Assembly (NCBI GenBank): GCA_902479065.1
Contig: CABSNM010000005.1
Coordinates: 45,834 to 109,833 of the forward strand
Direction of reading: 5' to 3'
Length of the DNA: 64,000 nt
Source of the DNA: an uncultured Collinsella sp.
GTDB lineage: Bacteria > Actinomycetota > Coriobacteriia > Coriobacteriales > Coriobacteriaceae
Part shown: positions 24,857-33,547 of the stretch, piece by piece
Layout: each line of letters opens with the position of its first letter
Numbering within the stretch: position 1 is the first letter of the stretch
Program-made: the position numbers and the translations under genes
Notes under the pieces: model-generated
The model's database searches: none
Told to the model about the DNA's origin: nothing
What the model saw: the letters and a program-made list of their open reading frames with translations, nothing else

Positions 24857-26104
24857 ATGGAACAGAGAGTTGCAATCACCGGCATCGGTGCCGTATCGCC
24901 GCTCGGCAACACGGCGCTTGCCACCTGGGCGGCCATGTGCGCCGGCACGTGCGGCATCGGCCCGATCACGCACTTCGATACCGATGCGTTTGCCGTCAAG
25001 GTGGCGGCCGAGGTCAAGGGCTTTGACGGCAACGAGTACTTTGGCAAGCGTGATGCAAAGCATCTGGACCCCTGCGTTCAGTTTGCGATGGCGGCTTCGG
25101 ACGAGGCCATGCACGATGCGGGCTTTGATGTCGAGGGCGCCATCGATCGAGAGCGCCTGGGCGTCTACGTGGGCTCGGGCGTGGGCGGCATGCAGACACT
25201 CGTCGACAACGTCCACACGATTGCCGACCGTGGGCCCCGCCGCGCATCGCCCTATATGATCGCGATGATGATCCCCAATATGGCTTCGGGCAATATCGCG
25301 ATCCGCCACAAGGCAAAAGGCCCGACCCTGCCCGTGGTGACCGCGTGCGCGACCTCGGCCCATGCCGTGGGCGAGGCGTTCCGCGCCATCAAGCACGGCT
25401 ATGCCGATGCGATTCTCGCCGGCGGTACCGAGGCCGCAATCATTCCCGATGCCGTTGCGGGCTTTACATCCTGCCGTGCACTCACCACTAATCCTGACCC
25501 GTCGACGGCATGCCGTCCGTTCGATGCAGACCGCGACGGCTTTGTGATGGGCGAGGGCGCCTGCGTGCTGGTACTCGAGAGCATGGAGCATGCGCAGGCG
25601 CGCGGGGCGCACATTTATGCCGAGGTCGTGGGCTACGGCAACACCGATGATGCCTATCACATCACGAGTCCCGATCCCGAGGCTGCCGGCATTGCCCGTG
25701 CGATATCGCTGGCGGTGGCCGAGGGCGACGTTAAGCCTTCCGAGGGCCTCTACATCAACGCTCACGGAACCTCGACTAAACTCAACGATTCGTCCGAGAC
25801 GGCGGGCATTAAGCGTGCGCTCGGCGAGGACGCGGCACGCGCCGCGCACGTCTCGTCGACCAAGTCGATGACCGGCCACATGATCGGTGCTACGGGTGCC
25901 ATCGAGGTCATGGCCTGCGCCATGGCGCTCGAGCAGGGCGTGGTGCCCCCGACCATTAACTACCACACGCCCGATCCCGCCTGCGATCTTGATTACACTC
26001 CCAATCGAGCGGTTCGCGCCGACCTTACCTGGGCGCTTTCGACCAATCTGGGCTTTGGCGGACACAACGCCGCCATCGCGCTGCGTAGATATGCAAGGAG
26101 CTAG
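24857..26104 (+). CDS. fabF: 3-oxoacyl-[ACP] synthase II
   Basis: A 415-residue elongating condensing enzyme. The triad is Cys164 (VTACATSAHA), His303 (INAHGTST) and His341 (KSMTGHMIGATG). The ATG at 24857 is six bases after GAGGAG; an adjacent ATG (24854) or an upstream TTG are less suitable. Only one elongation condensing enzyme is present in the operon, as in other FabK-type clusters. Confidence 0.95.
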   Translation: MEQRVAITGIGAVSPLGNTALATWAAMCAGTCGIGPITHFDTDAFAVKVAAEVKGFDGNEYFGKRDAKHLDPCVQFAMAASDEAMHDAGFDVEGAIDRERLGVYVGSGVGGMQTLVDNVHTIADRGPRRASPYMIAMMIPNMASGNIAIRHKAKGPTLPVVTACATSAHAVGEAFRAIKHGYADAILAGGTEAAIIPDAVAGFTSCRALTTNPDPSTACRPFDADRDGFVMGEGACVLVLESMEHAQARGAHIYAEVVGYGNTDDAYHITSPDPEAAGIARAISLAVAEGDVKPSEGLYINAHGTSTKLNDSSETAGIKRALGEDAARAAHVSSTKSMTGHMIGATGAIEVMACAMALEQGVVPPTINYHTPDPACDLDYTPNRAVRADLTWALSTNLGFGGHNAAIALRRYARS

Positions 26105-26107
26105 AGC

Positions 26108-26584
26108 ATGGATTCCAAAAGACTTGCCGAGATAGCCGATGTTATGGAGGACCGCGGCCTCACGCGCGTACGCGTTGAGGAGCCCGATGGCACCGCGGTC
26201 GAACTCGAGCGCGCGAGCGCCGCACAGCCGGTTGCCGTGCCCATGCCTATGCCGGGTGCCGTGACTGCTCCGGCGGTGGCTCCTGTCGCCATGCCTGCCG
26301 CCGCACCGGAGCCCGCCGCGCAGGCGCCTGCCACCGCACCGGAGCCCAAGGGCACCGAGGTGACCGCTCCCATGGTCGGCGTTTTCTATGCTGCCCCGGC
26401 GCCGGGCGACGAGCCGTTTGTGCACGTGGGCTCCAAGGTCAAGGCCGGTGAGACCCTCTGCATCATCGAGGCCATGAAGGTTCTCAACGAGGTGACGGCC
26501 GAGGCAGACGGCGAGGTGCTCGAGATCTGCGTGGCCGACGGCGATCTCGTGGAGTTCGGCAGTTGCCTCATGAGGATCGGATAG
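26108..26584 (+). CDS. accB: biotin carboxyl carrier protein of acetyl-CoA carboxylase
   Basis: A 158-residue BCCP: an N-terminal domain (1-38), an Ala/Pro linker (39-82) and the biotinyl domain with the acceptor lysine at residue 124 (IIEAMKVLNEV). BirA encoded at 19952-20728 would attach the biotin. It starts 3 nt after fabF; AAGGAG overlaps the fabF end. Confidence 0.95.
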   Translation: MDSKRLAEIADVMEDRGLTRVRVEEPDGTAVELERASAAQPVAVPMPMPGAVTAPAVAPVAMPAAAPEPAAQAPATAPEPKGTEVTAPMVGVFYAAPAPGDEPFVHVGSKVKAGETLCIIEAMKVLNEVTAEADGEVLEICVADGDLVEFGSCLMRIG

Positions 26585-26593
26585 GTGATATCC

Positions 26594-27016
26594 ATGAACA
26601 AAGAAGAGCTTAAAGAACTGTTGCCGCATCGCGAACCGATGCTTTTGCTTGACGAGGCCGAGCTGGTGGGCGACGAGGCCCACGGCAAGATCACGATCAC
26701 GGGCGACGAGTACTTTTTGCAGGGGCATTTTCCGGGAAACCCGGTGGTCCCCGGCGTGATTCAGTGCGAGATGCTCGCCCAAAACTGTTGCGTGCTGCTG
26801 ATGGGCGATGAGGAGGCGCGCGGCGCGACGCCGTTCTACACGAGTCTGGACAAGGTGCGCTTTAAGCGTCCGGTGCGCCCGGGCGACACGGTTGATCTGG
26901 TGTGCTCCATCACGCGTGCGCGCGGGCCGTTCCGCTTTGCGACGGGTACTGCGAGCGTCAACGGTGAGGTTTGCTGCCGCGCCGATATGTCTTTTGCACT
27001 CATGCACGAAAGTTAA
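26594..27016 (+). CDS. fabZ: 3-hydroxyacyl-[ACP] dehydratase
   Basis: A 140-residue hot-dog-fold dehydratase with LLPHREPMLLLD, the active-site helix QGHFPGNPVVPGVIQCEM (His45, Glu59) and GDTVDLVCSI. The ATG at 26594 is preferred because AGGTGAT, complementary to the 16S tail, lies five bases before it; a GTG at 26585 is possible. No fabA or fabM is seen in the operon, so where unsaturated acyl chains arise is not shown. Confidence 0.95.
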   Translation: MNKEELKELLPHREPMLLLDEAELVGDEAHGKITITGDEYFLQGHFPGNPVVPGVIQCEMLAQNCCVLLMGDEEARGATPFYTSLDKVRFKRPVRPGDTVDLVCSITRARGPFRFATGTASVNGEVCCRADMSFALMHES

Positions 27017-27026
27017 GGAAGGCTTC

Positions 27027-28370
27027 ATGTTCGACAAAGTGCTCATCGCCAACCGCGGCGAAGTCGCGGTCCGTGTTATCCGCGCGTGCCGCGATATGGG
27101 CATCAAGACCGTCGCCGTCTACTCCACGGCCGATGCGGACGCGCTGCACGTGCAGCTTGCCGACGAGGCGTATTGCATCGGCGGCCCGCGTCTTGCCGAG
27201 AGCTACCTCAACGACGATGCCGTGCTCACCTGTGCCGTGAAGTCGGGAGCTAAGGCAATTCATCCCGGCTATGGCTTTTTCTCCGAGAAGGCGAGCTTCG
27301 TGCGCGACTGCGACAAGTATGGCCTGGCGTTTGTTGGTCCTTCGGCCAAGGTGATCGACAGCATGGGCGACAAGGACGCCGCACGCCGAACGGCTGCCGC
27401 GGCGGGCGTGCCCATCGTGCCGGGCTGCGATTTGCTCAAAAGTCCCGAGGAGGCAACGGCCGAGGCTGAGCGCATTGGCTGCCCCGTGCTTATTAAGGCG
27501 CGTGCGGGCGGCGGCGGTCGCGGCATTCGCAAGGTCGAGCGCGTGGAAGATGCGGCAAAGGCGTTCATCGAGGCGCGTGCCGAGGGCGAGGCCGTCTTTG
27601 GCGACGGCGAGTGCTACATGGAGAAGTTCGTCGCGCCGGCGCACCACGTCGAGGTACAGATTATGGCCGATAAGCAGGGCCATGTGTTTTCGCTCGGCGA
27701 GCGCGAGTGCTCGGTGCAGCGCCGCAACCAAAAGCTGATCGAGGAGAGCCCCGCGCCGTGCCTCGACGGACACGACGACATTCGTGCTCGCATGCACAAG
27801 GCAGCGCGTGACCTGGCTCGTGCCGTCGGCTACGAAGGAGCCGGTACCATCGAGTTTCTGTATTCGGACGACGGCAATTTCTACTTTATGGAAATGAACA
27901 CGCGCTTGCAGGTGGAGCACCCGGTTACGGAGTTTGTGACCGATACCGACTTGGTCAAGTGGCAGCTGCGCGTGGCAGCCGGCCAGCCTCTGCCCTTTGA
28001 GCAGGAGGATATGCCGGTCCGCAACCACGCCATGGAGTGCCGCATCAATGCCGAAACGCCGGACTTTCTGCCGTCATGCGGAACGGTCACCGCGTTGCGT
28101 GTGCCGGGTGGTCCGCGCGTGCGCTGGGATTCCGCCATGTTTACCGGTGCGAAAGTTCCGCCGTACTACGACTCCATGCTCGGCAAGCTCATCGTGTGTG
28201 CGCCCACGCGTGACGGCGCCATTCGCAAGATGCGCTCGGCCCTGGGCGAGCTCGTGATTGAGGGCGTGAGCGAAAACAGCGAGCTTCAGCTCGACGTGCT
28301 GGCAAACGACGAGTTCTTGTCGGGCATGTATCACACCGATCTGATGGGGCATCTCTATGCTGATGAATAG
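27027..28370 (+). CDS. accC: biotin carboxylase subunit of acetyl-CoA carboxylase
   Basis: A 447-residue ATP-grasp enzyme. FDKVLIANRGEVAVRVIRA begins the pre-ATP-grasp domain, KARAGGGGRGIRKV is the glycine-rich ATP loop, and EMNTRLQVEHPVTE is the active-site strand. It carboxylates biotin on AccB using bicarbonate and ATP. The ATG at 27027 has AAGGAAGG upstream. It overlaps accDA by 14 nt. Confidence 0.96.
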   Translation: MFDKVLIANRGEVAVRVIRACRDMGIKTVAVYSTADADALHVQLADEAYCIGGPRLAESYLNDDAVLTCAVKSGAKAIHPGYGFFSEKASFVRDCDKYGLAFVGPSAKVIDSMGDKDAARRTAAAAGVPIVPGCDLLKSPEEATAEAERIGCPVLIKARAGGGGRGIRKVERVEDAAKAFIEARAEGEAVFGDGECYMEKFVAPAHHVEVQIMADKQGHVFSLGERECSVQRRNQKLIEESPAPCLDGHDDIRARMHKAARDLARAVGYEGAGTIEFLYSDDGNFYFMEMNTRLQVEHPVTEFVTDTDLVKWQLRVAAGQPLPFEQEDMPVRNHAMECRINAETPDFLPSCGTVTALRVPGGPRVRWDSAMFTGAKVPPYYDSMLGKLIVCAPTRDGAIRKMRSALGELVIEGVSENSELQLDVLANDEFLSGMYHTDLMGHLYADE

Positions 28371-30081
28371 AAAAGCGAAGACGGTCAACGTCCTCGAGGG
28401 ACCGATGACCGAGTCGTGCGCCGAGTTTCCCGCGCGCCACGTGTTTATCAAGTGCCCGGAGTGCCGCCGCGTGATCGATGAGGCACGCCTACACGACAAC
28501 CTCGAGGTCTGCCCTCGTTGTGGCAAACACTTTCGCGTGAGCGGTCGCGCGCGCATGCGCATGACGGTCGACGAGGGCACATTTGAGGAATGGGATGCCA
28601 ATCTGGCGTCGGAGGACTTCCTCTCGTTTCCCGGCTATGCCGACAAGCTCAAGAGCGTGAGCGAGCGTTCGGGCGAGCGCGATGCCGTTGTGTGCGGCAG
28701 GGGCAAAATCTGCGGTTGCGATACCGCGCTCTTCTTTATGGACGCCAACTTTATGATGGGCTCGATGGGCTCCGTGGTGGGCGAGAAGATCTGTCGCACA
28801 TTTGAGCGTGCGACCGAGCTGGGATTGCCGGTTGTCGGCTTTACCGTTTCGGGCGGTGCGCGCATGCAGGAGGGCGTGACCTCGCTTATGCAGATGGCCA
28901 AGATTTCTGCGGCGGTTAGGCGCCACAGTGAGGCGGGCGGCCTGTATGTCACGGTGCTCACCGACCCCACGACCGGAGGCGTAACCGCGAGCTTTGCCAT
29001 GGAGGGCGACATTATCCTGGCCGAGCCCGATGCCCTGACGGCATTTGCCGGCCCGCGCGTGATCGAGCAGAACATGCACAAGCGCCTGCCCAAGGGATTC
29101 CAGCGCTCCGAGTTTTTGCTGGAGCACGGCTTTTGCGATGCCGTTGTTCCGCGTGGCGAGATTGCGCTCACGGTAGGCGAGCTGCTGGCGCTGCACGAAG
29201 GGCACGCGCCCGGCCTGGGGGCACCGCATGAGATCGTGCATACGGGTCGTCGCGGCAAAAAGCTGGGACACTTGTTCAAGCGCTCGACCGCACCAAAAAC
29301 CGCGCTCGAGATTGTCAAGCAGACCCGCTCGGCAGATCGCGCCACGGCGGGCGAGATGATCTCGCTGGGCCTGGATGGATTTGTGGAGCTGCATGGCGAC
29401 CGTTACTTTGGCGACGACGCCGCCGTGGTGGCTGGCATTGGCTGGAAAGACGGGCGACCCGTGACGGTTATCGCCGTCGAGCGCGGTACCACGACCAAAG
29501 AGCGCATGCGTCGCAACTTTGGTATGGCACATCCCGAGGGCTACCGCAAAGCGCGTCGCCTTATACGCCAGGCCGAAAAGTTTGGTCGACCGGTTCTGTG
29601 TCTGGTCGATACTTCGGGCGCGTTTTGCGGCATCGGTGCCGAGGAGCGCGGCCAGGGCGAGGCGATTGCCCAGAATCTCATGGAGATGAGCGGCCTCAAG
29701 ACGCCGATTGTCTCGGTGGTGACAGGCGAGGGCGGCTCTGGTGGCGCGCTGGCGCTGTCCGTGGCCGACCGCATCCTGATGCTCTCGAGCTCGGCCTATT
29801 CGGTCGTGAGCCCCGAGGCCTGTGCGTCGATCCTGTGGAAGGATACCGAGCGCGCGAATGAGGCCGCCGAGGCGCTTAAGCTCACGGCCCCCGATCTGTT
29901 GGCGCTCGGCATCATCGACGGCATTGTTGACGATAGGGGCCTGTCGCATGAGGAGATCGCCGGTGCCGTCATGTCCTCGGCATTTGATGCCTTCGATACG
30001 CTTGGGCAGCTCGACGACGCGACCCTCACAAACCTCCGCTACGAAAAGTACCGCGCAATCGGTCAGTACCGCACGATGTGA
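28357..30081 (+). CDS. accDA: acetyl-CoA carboxylase carboxyltransferase, fused beta-alpha subunits
   Basis: A 574-residue single-chain carboxyltransferase. Residues ~28-290 are the AccD half, with the zinc ribbon CPECRR...CPRCGK (Cys33, 36, 52, 55) and GFTVSGGARMQEGV. Residues ~300-574 are the AccA half, with FVELHGDRYFGDD, FGMAHPEGYRKA and GEGGSGGALAL. In most bacteria these are two genes. It transfers the carboxyl group from biotin to acetyl-CoA. An ATG at 28363 is an alternative start. It ends the fatty-acid operon. Confidence 0.95.
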   Translation: MLMNRKAKTVNVLEGPMTESCAEFPARHVFIKCPECRRVIDEARLHDNLEVCPRCGKHFRVSGRARMRMTVDEGTFEEWDANLASEDFLSFPGYADKLKSVSERSGERDAVVCGRGKICGCDTALFFMDANFMMGSMGSVVGEKICRTFERATELGLPVVGFTVSGGARMQEGVTSLMQMAKISAAVRRHSEAGGLYVTVLTDPTTGGVTASFAMEGDIILAEPDALTAFAGPRVIEQNMHKRLPKGFQRSEFLLEHGFCDAVVPRGEIALTVGELLALHEGHAPGLGAPHEIVHTGRRGKKLGHLFKRSTAPKTALEIVKQTRSADRATAGEMISLGLDGFVELHGDRYFGDDAAVVAGIGWKDGRPVTVIAVERGTTTKERMRRNFGMAHPEGYRKARRLIRQAEKFGRPVLCLVDTSGAFCGIGAEERGQGEAIAQNLMEMSGLKTPIVSVVTGEGGSGGALALSVADRILMLSSSAYSVVSPEACASILWKDTERANEAAEALKLTAPDLLALGIIDGIVDDRGLSHEEIAGAVMSSAFDAFDTLGQLDDATLTNLRYEKYRAIGQYRTM

Positions 30082-30121
30082 CAAAGGGACAGCCCGCATG
30101 TCACATTGGGAAAGGGTTCCT

Positions 30122-31333
30122 GTGTCACAAGTTATTCAATCGACCTTGGCTACGGTAAGGGCAAACGCCATGGCTGTGGTGGATTATCTGTCCAAAAGCA
30201 TGATGTCGGCGCTGCCGTTTATTGTCTGCGCGGCGTTGTTCCGCACCGTCGCCGTCATTATGGGCGAAGGCATGCTGGGCCTGTGGTCTGCCGATTCCGA
30301 TATCTATCGCCTGTTCTACAGTTGGTTCTATAACGCCGGCTACTACTTCTTGCCCATTTATCTTGGTTGGGCGGCCGCCCGCCAGCTCGGTTGCTCGGAG
30401 CAGCTGGGCATGATGCTGGGCGGCGTATTGATTGCGCCCGATCTGCTTAAGCTCGTCGATGCCGCATCGACGACGGGGGCATCGATGACTTCCGTGTATG
30501 GCCTGCTTCCCGCGCCGGTCAACGATTACACGACGACTGTTATTCCGGTTCTCATCTCGGTGCCCGTGCTATGGCGAGTGGAGTGTTTCTTTCAGCGCGT
30601 TATCCCTAAGGCTGTGGCGTTTTCGTTCGTTCCGTTTGCGACCATGCTTGTCATGGTTCCGGTTTCGCTGTGCATTACGGCGCCGGCGGGCAGCTATCTG
30701 GGTATGCTGTTGGGCCAGCTTATGTTTATGCTTGGCAATTCCGGTGGCATCGTGTCGCTGCTCACGCTCATGGGGCTTGCCGCGGGCTGGGAGTTCCTAA
30801 AGATCGCCGGCGTCAGCAACGTTGTCCTATCGCTCGCCTATGCACAGTTTATGAGTGTGGGAACGGATTCGTGCATCCTGATCGCCGCGACGATGGCAAC
30901 GTTCGCGGTTTGGGGCATGCCCTTCGGCGCGTCGCTTCGCGTTGCGGATAAGGACGAGAAGGCGCTCATGCTGGGTTATTCGATCTCGGGTGTTCTTGGC
31001 GGCGTAAGCGAGCCGGCGCTGTACGGTTGCGGCTTTAAATATGGCAGGTGCCTGACGTGCATGGCCATTGGCGGCGCCGTCGGAGGCCTTGTTGCGGCCG
31101 TGGGCCGCGTTACGGCCTATACCATCGGCATGACGAATGTCCTCATGGTCATTGGCTTTGCCACGGGCGGCATCTCGAACCTGCTGTGGTGCTGCGTTGC
31201 CGGCGGCACAGCATTTGCGGCGTCTGCGGTGCTGAGCTACTGCTTTGGCGTGGTGCCGACGAAGGGGCAGGCGGCGGGGGACGGAGCCGATTCGCCCGAA
31301 ACAGTGGCGAGCGCTGCTGAAGTAAGCGCATAA
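30122..31333 (+). CDS. PTS sugar transporter EIIC-domain protein (glucose/beta-glucoside type), standalone
   Basis: A ~403-residue multi-span membrane protein resembling the EIIC domain of the glucose-superfamily PTS: KSMMSALPFIVCAALF near the N-terminus and the substrate-site motif GGVSEPALYG. No EIIB (with its phosphocysteine) or EIIA domain is attached, and none lies nearby, so partners must be encoded elsewhere. The GTG at 30122 has GAAAGGG five bases upstream; an ATG at 30098 would add eight residues from repeat-like sequence. The sugar cannot be predicted. Confidence 0.75.
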   Translation: MSQVIQSTLATVRANAMAVVDYLSKSMMSALPFIVCAALFRTVAVIMGEGMLGLWSADSDIYRLFYSWFYNAGYYFLPIYLGWAAARQLGCSEQLGMMLGGVLIAPDLLKLVDAASTTGASMTSVYGLLPAPVNDYTTTVIPVLISVPVLWRVECFFQRVIPKAVAFSFVPFATMLVMVPVSLCITAPAGSYLGMLLGQLMFMLGNSGGIVSLLTLMGLAAGWEFLKIAGVSNVVLSLAYAQFMSVGTDSCILIAATMATFAVWGMPFGASLRVADKDEKALMLGYSISGVLGGVSEPALYGCGFKYGRCLTCMAIGGAVGGLVAAVGRVTAYTIGMTNVLMVIGFATGGISNLLWCCVAGGTAFAASAVLSYCFGVVPTKGQAAGDGADSPETVASAAEVSA

Positions 31334-31372
31334 ACCTGTGCGACAAAAGGACGATTCCTTTGTCGTGTTCCA

Positions 31373-31404
31373 AGGCCGTGACCCGTGTGGGTTGCGGCCT
31401 CTTT
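31373..31404 (+). terminator. terminator after the EIIC gene
   Basis: AGGCCGTGACCC pairs with GGGTTGCGGCCT around GTGT, followed by CTTTG (weak T run). A second small hairpin (CGACAAAAGG / CCTTTGTCG) lies just upstream at 31341-31365. Confidence 0.6.
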
Positions 31405-31483
31405 GTATCTGGGAGACAAAGTGGCTACACTACAATCCGTTTGAGCAATAGATATATAGGTAGTACCGTGGGGGCGGATGTAG

Positions 31484-32638
31484 ATGGTCGAGTGGATTGT
31501 TAAGCGCGCGCAGGGCGATCGTGCGCGTGTGGGCACGTTAGCTGGCATGGTGTGTATTGTCGCCAATGTTGCGCTTTGTGCTGCGAAGGGCGCAATCGGT
31601 GTGGTTTCGGGATCGGTTTCGATTGTGGCGGATGCTATGAACAACCTGTCCGATGCCAGCTCGAATATCGTGAGCGTGCTGGGCTTTAAGCTGGCGAGCA
31701 AGCCGGCCGACCCCGAGCATCCTTACGGCCACGGTCGCTACGAGTATCTCTCGGGTCTGGTCGTGGCGGCACTCGTGCTGCTGATTGGCGTTGAGCTGGT
31801 GAAGTCCTCGGTCGAGCGCGTCATCCACCCCGAACCTGTCGAGTTCTCGCTTGCCTTGGTGGCAGTTCTAGTGCTTTCGATGATCGTAAAGCTCTGGATG
31901 GCGGCCCTCAACCAAAAGCTCGGCGATCGCATTGAGTCCGAGACGCTGCATGCGACCGCGCAGGATTCCAAGAACGATGTCCTTGCCACGGGCGCCGTGC
32001 TGGCGTGCGCAGTTGTTTCGCAGGTGACGGGCATCAACCTTGACGCTTGGGTCGGCCTTGCCGTTGGTGCCTATATTGGCTGGAGCGGCTTTGAACTCAT
32101 CCAGGATACGGTGAGCCCGCTTTTGGGGCAGACGCCCGATCCTAAGCTGGTCAAGCACATTCGAGACAAGATCATGAGCTATCCCGGCGTTTTGGGCGTT
32201 CACGATCTGATGGTTCACGACTATGGCCCGGGCAGGAAGTTCGCAAGCGCTCACGCCGAGATGGCGGCCGAAGCCAGCCCGATGGAAAGTCACGACACGC
32301 TCGATAACATCGAGCAGGCGTTTAGGAACGAAGACGGCATGATTGTCACGCTCCATTACGACCCCATCGTGACCGACGACCCCAAGGTGGCGAACATGCG
32401 TTTACGCATTAACGCAATGGCTCAGGAGATCGATAGCCGCCTCTCGATTCATGACCTGCGCTGTGTGCCGGGTCCTACGCACACCAACGTGATCTTTGAC
32501 TGCGTGCGTCCCTCGGATCTGCAGATGAGTGCCGAAGACGTAAAGCACGAGCTGGCACAACGGGTCGAATCGGAATATCCCAAGTCGGTCGCCAAAATCA
32601 CGATCGACGAAGACTATGTCGGCCATACCCACGAGTAG
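31484..32638 (+). CDS. cation diffusion facilitator (CDF) family metal transporter
   Basis: A 384-residue CDF exporter with about six transmembrane helices in the first ~210 residues and a cytoplasmic domain after that. The metal site on TM2 is visible in VADAMNNLSDASSN and that on TM5 in HATAQDSKNDVL; PYGHGRYEYLS is another family hallmark. The D-D/H-D pattern suggests Mn, Fe or Zn efflux; it does not settle which. The C-terminal domain is extended by ~90 residues compared with minimal CDF proteins. Confidence 0.9.
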   Translation: MVEWIVKRAQGDRARVGTLAGMVCIVANVALCAAKGAIGVVSGSVSIVADAMNNLSDASSNIVSVLGFKLASKPADPEHPYGHGRYEYLSGLVVAALVLLIGVELVKSSVERVIHPEPVEFSLALVAVLVLSMIVKLWMAALNQKLGDRIESETLHATAQDSKNDVLATGAVLACAVVSQVTGINLDAWVGLAVGAYIGWSGFELIQDTVSPLLGQTPDPKLVKHIRDKIMSYPGVLGVHDLMVHDYGPGRKFASAHAEMAAEASPMESHDTLDNIEQAFRNEDGMIVTLHYDPIVTDDPKVANMRLRINAMAQEIDSRLSIHDLRCVPGPTHTNVIFDCVRPSDLQMSAEDVKHELAQRVESEYPKSVAKITIDEDYVGHTHE

Positions 32639-32677
32639 GGCTGCGCCGGTAAAGCTAGGTATACAGAAGGGGAGAGC

Positions 32678-33298
32678 ATGAAGCGCCTATACCTACTCCG
32701 CCACGGCCAGACGGAATTCAACGTCAAAAAGCTCGTCCAGGGTCGCTGTGATTCACCGCTCACCGATCTGGGCCGTCAGCAGGCACGGGCAGCGGCCGCA
32801 TGGCTCAAAGCCCACAGCGTCGTCCCCGACAAAGTGGTCTCATCACCCTTAGGCCGAGCCATGGACACGGCAAGTCTTGTCGCATGCGAACTCCTCGGTC
32901 CGGACGCCGCAGTCGAGCCCTGTGAAGGCATTATCGAGCGCAGCTACGGCACCTTCGAAGAGGGCCCGCACGACGCGCTGCCTACCGACGTCTGGGATCC
33001 CGGCGAGGATCTGGTCCCCTTCGGAGGAGAAGGAAGCCGCGCACTGCAAGAACGCATGGTAGGCGCCCTCACCAATCTCATGGGCTCCGAGGGCATCGAA
33101 ACCCTCCTAGCAGTAAGCCACGGCAGCGCCAGCCGCCAATTTATCAAGGCCGCAGCCCCAGAGGGCTTTGAGCTCCCAACAAAACTCCCCAACTGCGCCA
33201 TCATGATCTTCGGTTTTGACGATGCGCGAGAAGAGGACGATACGCCCCAATGCAAGTTCACCTTGCAACAAATTGTGGACCCTCAACAAAGTCATTAG
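32678..33298 (+). CDS. histidine phosphatase family protein (phosphoglycerate mutase-like)
   Basis: A 206-residue protein with the phosphohistidine motif LRHGQTEFN (His9), a partner Glu in IIERSYGTFE and the second catalytic histidine in AVSHGSASRQF. Substrate is unknown; such proteins include phosphoglycerate mutases, cobalamin-pathway phosphatases and general phosphatases. It starts 39 nt after the CDF gene with GGGGAGAG upstream. Its codons are biased to A and C at third positions (CTA, CTC, GCA, AAA), unlike neighbours, and a long hairpin element follows. Confidence 0.88.
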   Translation: MKRLYLLRHGQTEFNVKKLVQGRCDSPLTDLGRQQARAAAAWLKAHSVVPDKVVSSPLGRAMDTASLVACELLGPDAAVEPCEGIIERSYGTFEEGPHDALPTDVWDPGEDLVPFGGEGSRALQERMVGALTNLMGSEGIETLLAVSHGSASRQFIKAAAPEGFELPTKLPNCAIMIFGFDDAREEDDTPQCKFTLQQIVDPQQSH

Positions 33299-33333
33299 CC
33301 TGAGCGAGCAGAGTTAAGCAGACATCAACGTGG

Positions 33334-33498
33334 CGTTCCCAGTGTGCGGCGGAGGGGGCGGGCCTGAGACATATTAAGGTTGTCGCGAGTTCCGCACGAA
33401 CAGGAGAGCACTTAATGTGCTCTCCGTCGTGAGCAGGACTGTAGAGCAGCAACCTTAATATGTCTCAGGCCCGCCCCCTCCGCCGCACACTGGGAACG
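33334..33498 (+). repeat. long hairpin element, copy C (49-bp perfect arms)
   Basis: Arms 33334-33382 and 33450-33498 are perfect inverted repeats over all 49 positions. The 67-nt core is TCGCGAGTTCCGCACGA, inner stem GGAGAGCAC / GTGCTCTCC with loop TTAAT, then AGGACTGTAGAGCAG. It differs from copy B by paired changes in the inner stem and by entirely different arms except for TTAAGnTTG next to the core. The copy lies between the phosphatase gene and the rplC promoter, in the same orientation relative to the ribosomal genes as the other two. Confidence 0.95.
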
Positions 33499-33547
33499 TG
33501 CCACGCACTTTACCTGCGTAAACAATGTGAGTGAAATATGAATCTCG

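Noticed and set aside
24659..27106. 815-codon minus-strand frame opposite fabG-fabF-accB-fabZ
   Set aside because: It spans several real genes and their gaps; a shadow frame.
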